Shown here: positions 1 to 7,516 of the stretch, piece by piece | Position numbering within the stretch: the stretch's first letter is position 1 | Layout: the number at the start of each line of letters is the position of its first letter | Assembly: GCA_902836725.1 (NCBI GenBank) | Contig: CADFRV010000072.1 | Span: forward strand, 1-10,600 | Direction of reading: 5' to 3' | Length of the DNA: 10,600 bases | From: Muribaculaceae bacterium | GTDB lineage: Bacteria; Bacteroidota; Bacteroidia; Bacteroidales; Muribaculaceae | Position numbers and translations under genes: made by a program | The notes under the pieces: model-generated | What the model saw: the letters and a program-made list of their open reading frames with translations, nothing else | Told to the model about the DNA's origin: nothing | Databases searched by the model: none

Positions 1-2113
1 GTGTATGTGCGGTGAGTGATTCGGCGAGGCAAAGCACTTCTGTCATCCTGATGGCATGCTGCTCCTGAGTGATGGCGACAATGCCTCCGGCGTTTCCGGC
101 ATTGTTATTCATCTGCGCGGATGAGACTTTCCCGGTGAAATATACGCGCTGTATGTCGAGTTTGGCTACGCTGGCACCATCGTCGCTATGCACGAGGCCA
201 ACTATTCCCCCTGCGCATGATGGATCGTTGACCAGGTTTGTGCTCAGCTTTGTAGCGACGACTTCGGCATTGGCATAACAGTCGTGAATGCGGTTGTATT
301 CAGTGTGGTTCGGATCACGCGCCACGCGGCCTACCAGACCGCCCGCCTCTGTACCTGATTCGATGCGGCCGGTGACGGATACATGCTGGATTGTGCTCGC
401 ACCGATCATGGCACCGGTAACTCCTCCCGACGGGGCCGCACCCTTTATGTTCACATCAACGAGATTAAGATTCTTCACAGTCCCGTGGTCCATGCGGCCG
501 AACAGTCCTTTGAATGATGTGCCTGTCGTGTTGGTCAGTCCCTTTATGCTGTGTCCGCGTCCGTCGAGTATACCGCTGAAACGTGCAGGGTCGTTGTCGT
601 TGGCACTTGAGGCTCCGATGGGTATCCACTGTGTCCCTTCGGGGATATCGATGTCGGCGGTAAGGTAGTAATTTCCTGTCATATCATTACGAATGATGTT
701 GTCGATATCTTCCAGGCAAGTTATGGCTACGGGTGTTTTTTCGTCGGGCGATTCAGGATCTTTCGTATCCATGCGTACACCGCGGTCACCCTGCTGCTCC
801 ATCCATTCTTCAAGAGCGGCGCGCATGGTGGCGATACGCTCCGCGTGTTCCGGCGCGTCGGCAATATTGTTCAGTTCCCAGGGATCTTCCTGCAGATCGT
901 ACAGCTCGATGGCCGGACGTGTCAGATAACTGTTGACCAGACGGCGTGCATTCTCATCGGTCTCTGCTGTTTCAAGCCATGATTTCCACATGGAGCTGCC
1001 CGGTTTCGTCACATATTTACAATGATAGTCAACCTCAGGAGTAAGGTTTACAATGAGCTTGTATCGCTTGTCCTGTATGCTCCGGATAGGGTATGAGTCA
1101 CCCTCCGGTATGTTGTTGTGTATGCCATAGGCCCAGTCGCGGTGGTCGGTTTTATTTCCGTAAAGGACATCAAGGCAGCTCATGCCGTCCAATCCTTCGA
1201 TAGGTTCACCTCCAGCGAAATCGATCATCGTAGGCAGTATATCCTCATATTGCACGAGTGCGTCGCTGACGGTGCCCGCTTTTATGGCTTTGGGATATCG
1301 TGCTATAAATCCGCTGTTTGTGCCGTAGCGGTATAGTGTCCATTTTCCGAAAGGCATCTGCGGCCCTTGCTCGGCCAGAAATATGACAAGCGTGTTGTCA
1401 AGTTCTCCTGATTCTTCCAGAGCGTCATAGACCATTCCCACCTCATTGTCGAGCAGACGCAGTTCTGCCAGATAATTGCAGAATTCTTTGCGTGTCTGCC
1501 GGTTGTCAACGCAGTTGGGGGGCAGTTTGATGTCGGCTTCATTGAACTCCGACGCATCGCCGGCATCCCACGGCATATGGGAATGGATACTGCATACATA
1601 CAGGCAGAATGGTTCGTCGGGATCGCGCTGCATGAATGATTTTATCCCGTCGGGGGTGGAAACCGGCGGTTTTGATGCCACGCAGTTTACTGTAAAACCG
1701 TCTATTTTTTCAAATGGATATACCTTTGGCTGATTTGCCGGATGGTCTTTCCCGGCGCGCCCCACGCGGTATCCGAGATCGGCCAGATAGTGTGCTGCGC
1801 TTTTTACAGTGCTGTATGTGGCCTTGTGGTTCTGGTATGATCCATGTCGTGCAGGATAGAGGCCGGTATAAAGCGAGGCACGGATCGGCACACTCATAGC
1901 CATGGATGCATAGTTGTTGGTCATGCGTATGCCTTCGTCAGCCAACCTGTCGATATTTGGTGTGGCGAGGTTCTGTCCGCCGTAGCATCCTATTTCATTG
2001 GTGCCCATGTCATCGGCCAGTATGACCACAATGTTTGGCCTGTCATGTTGGGCAGCGGCACTCGATATAGCCATCAGGGGGGCTAATGCAGGTAAATAAT
2101 ACTTTGTTTTCAT
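1..2113 (-). CDS. Exported serine-type sulfatase with C-terminal GLUG-like repeats (partial, C-terminus beyond window)
   Basis: The minus-strand frame is open from the ATG at 2113-2111 to the left edge (704 codons, no stop). Residues 1-21 read as a signal peptide (MKTKYYLPALAPL..., likely cut after SSAAA), so the product is exported. Residues about 25-445 are a family S1 sulfatase: metal-binding DD at 34-35, the maturation motif SVPIR at 74-78 followed by YTG, a K122-x-H124 pair, HMPW at 179-182, EQG at 248-250 with K257, and the usual closing DPWELNN at 410-416. Ser74 stands where others have Cys, so the active-site formylglycine would need the radical-SAM maturase anSME. Such enzymes hydrolyse sulfate esters or sulfamates on glycans. 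EQG and the GKWTLY stretch suggest the SGSH-like branch, but the substrate is not certain. From about 464 the protein continues into a beta-rich region with FSGILDGRGH (512-521) and four GG-x-x-G repeats (563-567, 591-595, 635-639, 675-679), resembling GLUG repeats. It is divergent from the rhamnosidase gene. Confidence 0.92.
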   Translation of the reverse strand, partial: MKTKYYLPALAPLMAISSAAAQHDRPNIVVILADDMGTNEIGCYGGQNLATPNIDRLADEGIRMTNNYASMAMSVPIRASLYTGLYPARHGSYQNHKATYSTVKSAAHYLADLGYRVGRAGKDHPANQPKVYPFEKIDGFTVNCVASKPPVSTPDGIKSFMQRDPDEPFCLYVCSIHSHMPWDAGDASEFNEADIKLPPNCVDNRQTRKEFCNYLAELRLLDNEVGMVYDALEESGELDNTLVIFLAEQGPQMPFGKWTLYRYGTNSGFIARYPKAIKAGTVSDALVQYEDILPTMIDFAGGEPIEGLDGMSCLDVLYGNKTDHRDWAYGIHNNIPEGDSYPIRSIQDKRYKLIVNLTPEVDYHCKYVTKPGSSMWKSWLETAETDENARRLVNSYLTRPAIELYDLQEDPWELNNIADAPEHAERIATMRAALEEWMEQQGDRGVRMDTKDPESPDEKTPVAITCLEDIDNIIRNDMTGNYYLTADIDIPEGTQWIPIGASSANDNDPARFSGILDGRGHSIKGLTNTTGTSFKGLFGRMDHGTVKNLNLVDVNIKGAAPSGGVTGAMIGASTIQHVSVTGRIESGTEAGGLVGRVARDPNHTEYNRIHDCYANAEVVATKLSTNLVNDPSCAGGIVGLVHSDDGASVAKLDIQRVYFTGKVSSAQMNNNAGNAGGIVAITQEQHAIRMTEVLCLAESLTAHT

Positions 2114-2231
2114 TTGAACTATATTGGTTTTCAGGTATTGATCATGTTAAAATCCGCCATGCCATGTCGCGTAAGGGACAATTTTTATGGCAAATTTAAT
2201 AATATTGCCGGATATGGCCTGCAATCCGATG

Positions 2232-2239
2232 CAAAGTTA
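2232..2239 (-). promoter_or_regulatory. Candidate -7 box of the sulfatase promoter
   Basis: The minus strand reads TAACTTTG followed by C, a full match to the Bacteroidota sigma-factor -7 consensus TAnnTTTG. It lies about 120 bases before the sulfatase ATG, which would give a leader of roughly 110 bases. No good TTG -33 element sits at the usual 19-21 base distance; that position is taken by the C8/G8 run at 2258-2265. Confidence 0.5.
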
Positions 2240-2257
2240 GTGAATGGTTCGCAATTA

Positions 2258-2265
2258 CCCCCCCC
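2258..2265. repeat. C8 homopolymer run upstream of the sulfatase -7 box
   Basis: Eight consecutive C (G on the sulfatase-coding strand) begin 18 bases upstream of the candidate sulfatase -7 box, about where the -33 element should be. Such runs can change length by slippage, and here a change would alter promoter spacing. Only the run and its place are seen; phase variation is inference. Confidence 0.6.
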
Positions 2266-2404
2266 TATTATTAATTATTCTTAACGGATGCGGCTGGGGT
2301 TAAGTTTCAAACTTTGTTATGATGGTTACAGGCCACATTATCCACGTTGTCGGTTAATAGTAGAAAAATTCTGTAAACATATGAGTGTAAAGAAAAAAAA
2401 TCCT

Positions 2405-2412
2405 TAACTTTG
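2405..2412 (+). promoter_or_regulatory. Candidate -7 box of the rhamnosidase promoter
   Basis: TAACTTTG matches TAnnTTTG exactly, with a likely transcription start near 2418-2420 and a leader of about 110 bases before the ATG at 2528. The -33 region is A-rich with no clear TTG. The same octamer serves the divergent sulfatase gene. Confidence 0.55.
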
Positions 2413-2415
2413 TAT

Positions 2416-2509
2416 GCAGTGAGCAAAACGGCCTTAATTTACGAGGTTAGATTCCAGACTTTGAATCAATACCGATAAATCTCTTATAACCAATTGTTTC
2501 ACTGCTCAC
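2416..2509 (+). repeat. Inverted repeat closing the rhamnosidase 5' leader
   Basis: GCAGTGAGCA (2416-2425), at the presumed 5' end of the transcript, can pair with the segment at 2499-2509 just upstream of the start codon in two mutually exclusive ways: GCAGTGA with TCACTGC (2499-2505), or GTGAGCA with TGCTCAC (2503-2509). Each pairing is 7 perfect bases and encloses about 75 bases. It may be a leader structure influencing translation, or chance; no known riboswitch class was recognised. Confidence 0.4.
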
Positions 2510-2527
2510 CTTAAATTATAGTCTAAC

Positions 2528-5116
2528 ATGAAAAGAAATCTTGCTATTACGCTTGCGACAGGTGTGGCCATTATATCTGCTACAGGCCTTGCCTATGCCA
2601 AAGACGTTCAGGTTGGTAAACGGATTGATGCGCTGGACAATTCTTTGTGGGATCAGTCTGAATGGATCTCAGTAGTCGATGCTCCTGTAATAAAAGGGGC
2701 CATAACTGGAGACAACGAGCGTGCAGCCGATGGCGCGAGCTGGTTTATGTCGGTGATAAAGAACGAAAAGAAGCTCGTTTCAGCGCGATGGATGACTGCC
2801 GGTCTGGGTGTATATGAGCTGTATGTCAACGGACAGCCCGTTGGAAAAGAGATTCTGAAACCCGGTTTCACCCATTATGCCAAAACCAAGCGCTCGTTTA
2901 CATACGATGTGACCGACGCGGTTTCCAAGAAAGCTGATGCTGAAAATGTGTTTTCCGTGCAGGTGACCCCCGGATGGTGGGGCGACAAGATCATCACTCC
3001 CGGCGGACACGACGGCATGATCGGCAAAAAGGTGGCTTTCCGCGGAGTACTTGAGCTGACATTCGCAGACGGTACGAAGAAATATTACGGCACAAATACG
3101 GATGACTGGAAAGCCGGTATCGCCGGTCCGGTGAAACATGCTGCTATTTTTGACGGTGAGGAATATGACGCCCGCGAGCTTTCCGGCAATAAAGCTGCCC
3201 ATAAAATGTCGGCGCCGGAGAAAAATACGGAGTTCAACGGTGAGATTCTCCCCTCCAAGGGTGCTGAGATATATCTGCGTGAGGATCTGGCTCTGAAGCC
3301 TCAGAAAGCCTATGTATGGAATGGTGTGACAGGAGAAAGCGGCGACGCTTTCGGTAAAGTTGTCGTTACAAAGGAGTATAAGCCGGGAGAAGAGATGGTG
3401 ATCCGCCCGGGAGAAACTCTTGTGGTCGATTTCGGACAGAACTGCGCCGCAGTGCCGTCATTTGAATTCCGTGCGAAAGAGGGGACCAGGCTTACATGTC
3501 TGCCGGCCGAGCTTCTCAACGATGGAAACGGGTCCAAGAGCCGCGGCATGGATGGTCCAGAAGGCAGTTGCCACCGTCTGAATCTGCGTATACCCGAGAC
3601 CGGCATGCTGCTCAATTACACTTTTGCCGACAACAAGGGGTATGTAAACTACCGCCCCCGCTGTACATTCTACGGTTACCGTTTCGTATCGATAACCGCT
3701 GATGACGAAGTGCGCATCAAATCACTGAAGTCTGTGCCTGTAACTTCCATCGCACAGGAACTTGAGACCGGAAAACTGACCACCGGCAACGATCTTGTGA
3801 ACAGACTTATCTCCAACACAGTTTGGGGACAGCGTTCGAACTACCTCTCTGTACCCACTGACTGCCCTCAGCGCAACGAGCGCCTCGGATGGACTGCCGA
3901 TACCCAGGTTTTCGCCGAGACAGGCACATATTTCGCTGATACCAAGAACTTCTTCCATAAATGGATGCGCGACATGCGCGACACTCAGCATCCTCTTGGC
4001 GGATTCCCCGGTGTGGCTCCTCTGGCGCAGTACGGATGGGAGTGCACCCGTCTGGGATGGTCAGATGCAGGCGTGATAGTACCATGGGTTGTCTGGAAGC
4101 AATTCGGCGATACACAGATCGTGGACGAGAACTGGGACGCCATCGAGAAGTATGTTGACCATATCAACAAGACAAAATATAACCATCATGCCCTTGTGGC
4201 CGAAAACGGAAACTATCAGTGGGCCGACTGGCTCAGCTATGAGCCGCTTGAAAGCTGCGGCGGAGGCATGCATGACCGCGATGAGCTCGGCAATACGTTT
4301 ATCCGTCCCGAAACATACGATTACTGGAACTATCTCAGTGCCAACTACTGGCTGATGGATGCGGAAATGATGCGCGACATGGCGAAGGCCACCGGGCGCG
4401 ATGCTGCAAAATATGATGCCATGGCTAAAGATGCCAGACAGTATCTGCGTGACAATTTCCTTACCACCGATGGGAAATTCAGGACAGAGATACTCAATAC
4501 GATGCAGACACCGGCTCTTTTCGCACTGAAAAACGGTCTGGTGGACGGCGATGCAAAGAGCAATATGATCGCGCGTCTGCGCAAGAACTTCGCCGAACAT
4601 GACAACTGCCTGCAGACCGGATTCCTCGGCACATCTATCCTTATGCCGACGCTTACCGAGAACGGCATGGAAGATATTGCCTACGAGTTGCTTTTCCAGC
4701 GCAAGAACCCAAGCTGGCTCTACTCTATCGACAATGGCGCAACCACCATCTGGGAGCGATGGAATAGTTACATGGTGGAACATGGAATGGGTCCCCGCGG
4801 CATGAACAGCTTCAACCATTACGCATATGGCGTGGTGTGCGAATGGATGTGGGAGACAATGGCCGGTATATCAACCGATCTTGAGCAGCCCGGTTTCAAG
4901 CGCATAATCATGAAACCTGTTCCCGACAAACGTCTTGGATTCGTGGATGCCGAATACAAATCCGCAGCCGGAGTCATCAAGAGCAACTGGAAATATGACG
5001 GTGACAAATGGATATGGAAATTCACTGTTCCCGAAGGTGCTGTTGCCGAGGTGACACTTCCTGGTGAGACCATATCCAAAGAATATGCAGCCGGCACTTA
5101 CACGGTTGTGAAGTGA
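2528..5116 (+). CDS. Exported GH78 alpha-L-rhamnosidase
   Basis: This 862-residue enzyme should release terminal alpha-L-rhamnose from glycans or glycosides outside the cytoplasm. Residues 1-24 form a signal peptide (MKRNLAITLATG..., likely cut after AYA), which supports the chosen ATG. The order of domains fits GH78: a carbohydrate-binding-like N-terminal beta region (about 60-250), a beta-sandwich (about 290-390, with VVDFGQN and FYGYRFVSI), an (alpha/alpha)6 barrel (about 405-765) and a C-terminal beta domain (about 775-862). The catalytic signature DCPQRNERLGW lies at 445-455; by comparison with studied GH78 enzymes E451 is the likely general acid, and E743 in WERW the likely base. The next residues read TAD where many relatives have TGD. 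The length is normal for the family. It is divergent from a sulfatase gene and convergent with a pullulanase gene, so it is probably transcribed alone. No lipobox is seen, so it is probably periplasmic or released. No frameshift or missing domain was noticed. Confidence 0.93.
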   Translation: MKRNLAITLATGVAIISATGLAYAKDVQVGKRIDALDNSLWDQSEWISVVDAPVIKGAITGDNERAADGASWFMSVIKNEKKLVSARWMTAGLGVYELYVNGQPVGKEILKPGFTHYAKTKRSFTYDVTDAVSKKADAENVFSVQVTPGWWGDKIITPGGHDGMIGKKVAFRGVLELTFADGTKKYYGTNTDDWKAGIAGPVKHAAIFDGEEYDARELSGNKAAHKMSAPEKNTEFNGEILPSKGAEIYLREDLALKPQKAYVWNGVTGESGDAFGKVVVTKEYKPGEEMVIRPGETLVVDFGQNCAAVPSFEFRAKEGTRLTCLPAELLNDGNGSKSRGMDGPEGSCHRLNLRIPETGMLLNYTFADNKGYVNYRPRCTFYGYRFVSITADDEVRIKSLKSVPVTSIAQELETGKLTTGNDLVNRLISNTVWGQRSNYLSVPTDCPQRNERLGWTADTQVFAETGTYFADTKNFFHKWMRDMRDTQHPLGGFPGVAPLAQYGWECTRLGWSDAGVIVPWVVWKQFGDTQIVDENWDAIEKYVDHINKTKYNHHALVAENGNYQWADWLSYEPLESCGGGMHDRDELGNTFIRPETYDYWNYLSANYWLMDAEMMRDMAKATGRDAAKYDAMAKDARQYLRDNFLTTDGKFRTEILNTMQTPALFALKNGLVDGDAKSNMIARLRKNFAEHDNCLQTGFLGTSILMPTLTENGMEDIAYELLFQRKNPSWLYSIDNGATTIWERWNSYMVEHGMGPRGMNSFNHYAYGVVCEWMWETMAGISTDLEQPGFKRIIMKPVPDKRLGFVDAEYKSAAGVIKSNWKYDGDKWIWKFTVPEGAVAEVTLPGETISKEYAAGTYTVVK

Positions 5117-5126
5117 CATTATAAGC

Positions 5127-5179
5127 CATAAACTAAAAAGCGGAGCACTACTTTTCGGTGCCCCGCTTTTTAGTTTATG
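5127..5179. terminator. Symmetric bidirectional hairpin terminator
   Basis: A perfect 17-base inverted repeat (5127-5143 with 5163-5179) is extended inside by GCAC/GTGC (5145-5148 with 5158-5161) after one mismatch, leaving a small loop. On both strands the GC-rich inner stem is followed by TTTTTAGTTTATG, so the hairpin should stop transcription from both sides. It lies 11 bases past the rhamnosidase stop and 28 bases past the pullulanase stop, exactly between the convergent genes. Confidence 0.9.
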
Positions 5180-5206
5180 CCTGTCATCGCATATCGTTCA
5201 GATCGA

Positions 5207-7258
5207 TTATTTTGTCTTTACAAGAATGGCGGCTGATCTGTGTGGTACGCGGAATTTTCCACCCTTGACCGATATCGGGTTGTCTGTATCATCTTTAAGT
5301 CCGGTGTGGTCAATCTCCCCGTCGTAACATACCTGCATCCATTCACCTTTCGGTAATTTGATTTCTGCGTCGGTATCACGCCCGTTAAGGATTACCTTGA
5401 TTTCTTTCCATTCGTCCCCGTTGGCGTGATCCGTGAGCGAATAGCTGATAAGATTCGGTTCGCTTTTGTCAAAACGAATGTGGCGCGCCACATCTTCGGC
5501 AGTTGTCATGCGGAAAGCCGGATGTGACTTGCGGAGTGCGATCAGCTCCTTATAATAATTGAACTGGGAGGAGTTTAGATGCTTGAGGTTCCAGTCGATG
5601 GCGTTGATGCTGTCAGGAGATTTGTAGGAATTGTGTACCCCCTTTTTGTCGCGGAAGACCTCTTCTCCGGCGAATATGAACGGTGTGCCCTGGGAGGTGA
5701 ACACGATTGTCTGCGCAAGACGTGCGGCACGCATTCTTTCTGCGTCGGTGGCATCAGGCATTGAACGGCGCAGTTTGTCGGTGAGCGTGAGGTCGTCGTG
5801 GCATGACACATAGTTTATGATCTGCGTCGGTGCCGAGGCGTATGCGAATTTTGAGTTGTTGCCTTTGCTGTAATCTACCTGAGGATGAGCGGTTGAGGCT
5901 ACTATTCCAATCTTTACAGTTTCTTCGAGTCCCGGTTTCCCAGTGGCAAATCCGCGGTCGGCGGCATCTGAATAATGTCCTTTTACAGCGTCGCGGATAT
6001 CATCGGAAAATACTGCGATACCATCCATTTTCGCGACATTCTCTTTCAGCGCACGCCGCTCGGAGGGGAGTGGTGAGTCGCCCGCTGTCCATCCTTCCCC
6101 GTAGATAAAAATGTTGGGATTGATGGCCTTAAGCTCTTTGGCAACACGGTTCATGGTCTCTGTGTCATGTATAGCCATGAGATCGAACCTGAAACCGTCG
6201 ATATGGTATTCCTTGGCCCAGTGTTTCACGGAATTGACGATGAAATCGCCCATCATCTTACGTTCCGATGCAGTTTCATTGCCGCATCCCGAGGCATCGC
6301 TGTATGTGCCGTCACTGCGGTGCCGGTAGAAATATCCGGGTACGGTAAGCGAGAAATTCGAGTCGTCGTTCTGGGCGGTATGGTTATACACCACATCCAT
6401 TACAACACCGATCCCTGCATCATGGAGCGCTTTTATCATCTGCTTCATCTCGGTGATGCGGGTGGCGGGATTCGCGGGATTTGTTGAATATGAGCCTTCC
6501 GGGGCGTTATAATTCTGCGGATCATATCCCCAGTTGTAACCGTTGGAGGGGAGCTGGCTTTCATCGATACTGTTGAAGTCATAGGAGGGGAGGATATGCA
6601 CGTGTGTCACTCCCAGTTCCTTGAGGTGGTCGATGCCTGTGGCTTCCCCTTCGGGGTTCTGTGTGCCGTTTTCTGTCATGGCGAGGAACTTGCCTTTGTT
6701 CACAATTCCTGACGACGGATGCATCGAGAAGTCGCGGTGATGCATCTCGTATATTACGGCGTCGTTGATTTTGCTTATATCAGGGCCTTTGTCTGTAGCC
6801 CATCCTTCTGGATCGGTATCTTTGAGATCTATTATGGCGCCTCTCATGCCGTTGACACCGACAGCTTTCGCCCAGATGCCGGGCGTTTCCTGGAGCCATT
6901 TGCCGTCGGCAAACACGCTGTAGGTGTAATATTTCCCCAGTGGTGCCGGAGATAACAGTGCGCTCCATGTGCCGCCGTTCCCTTTGGTCATTGGGATTTC
7001 AGCCAATGCCTTTCCTCCACGGGCTTCATTATATACCCTTAGCATCACTTTTTCTGCAGTAGGAGCCCATAATCTGAGAAGAGCGTCTCCGTCTGATGTG
7101 AGAGTCTGTCCCAGATCATCATTGCCGTAAGTGTCATACAACGTGTATACAGCGTCCGGATCGCCTTGGTTTTTTGCCGAGGCATCCTGTGTGAACGGCA
7201 TAAATGCGACAGAGGCAACTATAGTGCCTGTGCAGAATTCAAACATTCTGTTTCTCAT
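5207..7258 (-). CDS. pulA: Type I pullulanase (CBM48 + GH13), apparently exported
   Basis: The 683-residue product should hydrolyse alpha-1,6 branch links in pullulan, starch or glycogen-type glucans. After a putative signal peptide (1-28, ending DASA) comes a CBM48-like domain (about 58-135), the GH13 barrel (about 165-590) and a C-terminal beta domain. The type I pullulanase signature YNWGYDP is at 241-247. GH13 conserved regions are seen as DVVYNH (288-293), GFRFD with nucleophile D359, YGEGW with acid/base E388, and SCHDD with transition-state D488. All catalytic residues are present. The ATG at 7258-7256 is chosen because it leads straight into the signal peptide. An in-frame TTG at 7294-7292 would add 12 residues in front of that peptide and overlaps a possible promoter box, so it is unlikely. 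The hydrophobic core is modest and M5 could also start, so export is likely rather than certain. The gene is divergent from the glycogen synthase gene, which suggests a shared alpha-glucan role. GH13_14 is the probable subfamily. Confidence 0.93.
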   Translation of the reverse strand: MRNRMFEFCTGTIVASVAFMPFTQDASAKNQGDPDAVYTLYDTYGNDDLGQTLTSDGDALLRLWAPTAEKVMLRVYNEARGGKALAEIPMTKGNGGTWSALLSPAPLGKYYTYSVFADGKWLQETPGIWAKAVGVNGMRGAIIDLKDTDPEGWATDKGPDISKINDAVIYEMHHRDFSMHPSSGIVNKGKFLAMTENGTQNPEGEATGIDHLKELGVTHVHILPSYDFNSIDESQLPSNGYNWGYDPQNYNAPEGSYSTNPANPATRITEMKQMIKALHDAGIGVVMDVVYNHTAQNDDSNFSLTVPGYFYRHRSDGTYSDASGCGNETASERKMMGDFIVNSVKHWAKEYHIDGFRFDLMAIHDTETMNRVAKELKAINPNIFIYGEGWTAGDSPLPSERRALKENVAKMDGIAVFSDDIRDAVKGHYSDAADRGFATGKPGLEETVKIGIVASTAHPQVDYSKGNNSKFAYASAPTQIINYVSCHDDLTLTDKLRRSMPDATDAERMRAARLAQTIVFTSQGTPFIFAGEEVFRDKKGVHNSYKSPDSINAIDWNLKHLNSSQFNYYKELIALRKSHPAFRMTTAEDVARHIRFDKSEPNLISYSLTDHANGDEWKEIKVILNGRDTDAEIKLPKGEWMQVCYDGEIDHTGLKDDTDNPISVKGGKFRVPHRSAAILVKTK

Positions 7259-7281
7259 TATAGATTGTAAGAAAATAATTT

Positions 7282-7326
7282 GACGCGACGGCAAATATAT
7301 GCTTAAATAATGAAGTCTATCGCGTC
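7282..7326 (-). repeat. GC-rich inverted repeat in the pulA leader
   Basis: GACGCGA (7282-7288) and TCGCGTC (7320-7326) are perfect 7-base complements in an otherwise AT-rich stretch, with a 31-base loop. In a transcript from the distal pulA promoter this stem would lie 24-68 bases before the start codon. The loop contains CAAATATA (7292-7299), a possible proximal -7 box on the minus strand (TATATTTG). Confidence 0.4.
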
Positions 7327-7360
7327 GGGTAAGTAAAAATATAATCTTAATTGCGTATTG

Positions 7361-7390
7361 AAGGAGAAATCGCCTAGGCGTGCACTCCTT
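7361..7390 (-). repeat. Nested inverted repeat in the pulA leader
   Basis: AAGGAG (7361-7366) pairs with CTCCTT (7385-7390), and the 18 bases between contain the perfect 10-base palindrome CGCCTAGGCG (7371-7380). On the pulA strand the same arms read AAGGAG and CTCCTT, about 103-132 bases upstream of the start codon. It may be an RNA hairpin or a protein-binding site; nothing in the sequence decides which. Confidence 0.4.
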
Positions 7391-7401
7391 TCTGTATATA
7401 T

Positions 7402-7419
7402 AACGGTAAAAATACCGTT
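7402..7419. repeat. Perfect hairpin AACGGTA-N4-TACCGTT
   Basis: Seven-base arms (7402-7408 and 7413-7419) flank an AAAA loop, with T residues following on the plus strand. It sits a few bases downstream of the likely pulA transcription start (about 7424, minus strand), where an operator could block transcription or a 5' hairpin could protect the RNA. It is too weak and misplaced to call a terminator with confidence. Confidence 0.45.
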
Positions 7420-7430
7420 TTCAAGATGCA

Positions 7431-7461
7431 CAAAGATAGTCAAAAATACGAAAAATACCAA
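7431..7461 (-). promoter_or_regulatory. Candidate distal promoter of pulA
   Basis: On the minus strand TTG (7461-7459) is followed after 20 bases by TATCTTTG (7438-7431), matching both the -33 and the -7 element of Bacteroidota housekeeping promoters at normal spacing. It is the best complete promoter in the window. Transcription would start near 7424 and give pulA a leader of about 165 bases containing three inverted repeats. Confidence 0.55.
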
Positions 7462-7490
7462 CCTGTGGAAAAAAATGCTACAGTTAGCAA

Positions 7491-7516
7491 TTATGTATTA
7501 TGGCATTACATAACTG
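7491..7516. repeat. Inverted repeat TTATGTA-N9-TACATAA upstream of the glycogen synthase promoter
   Basis: Perfect 7-base arms at 7491-7497 and 7507-7513 have a 9-base spacer. A second pair, CAGTTA (7481-7486) with TAACTG (7511-7516), overlaps the right arm. The site lies about 150 bases upstream of the synthase -7 box, outside both predicted transcripts, and could be an operator. Confidence 0.35.

Larger units (their letters stand above)
2114..2527. other. Divergent intergenic region between sulfatase and rhamnosidase genes
   Basis: This 414-base AT-rich spacer separates two divergent genes for exported enzymes. It holds one TAnnTTTG-type box facing each way (2232-2239 minus, 2405-2412 plus), an 8-base C run at 2258-2265, a short palindrome AAGTTTCAAACTT at 2302-2314, and an inverted repeat in the presumed rhamnosidase leader. 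Only very short open frames are present and none looks coding. No RNA gene was recognised. Confidence 0.8.

Noticed and set aside
288..668. 126-codon plus-strand open frame opposite the sulfatase tail
   Set aside because: The minus frame reads continuously from the sulfatase start through GLUG-like repeats, which explains this region; the plus frame is Pro/Ser/Arg-rich noise.
4061..4819. 252-codon open frame on the minus strand inside the rhamnosidase gene
   Set aside because: It lies wholly opposite the GH78 catalytic barrel, has no family resemblance, and is explained by the GC-rich codon use of the real gene.
7259..7294. Upstream TTG start for pulA adding 12 residues
   Set aside because: It would put a non-hydrophobic stretch before the signal peptide and overlaps a possible promoter box; the ATG at 7258 fits better.
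7402..7419. Rho-independent terminator
   Set aside because: The 7-base stem is AT-rich and its T run is short, and it lies upstream of both flanking genes where no transcript needs ending; an operator or leader hairpin is more likely.
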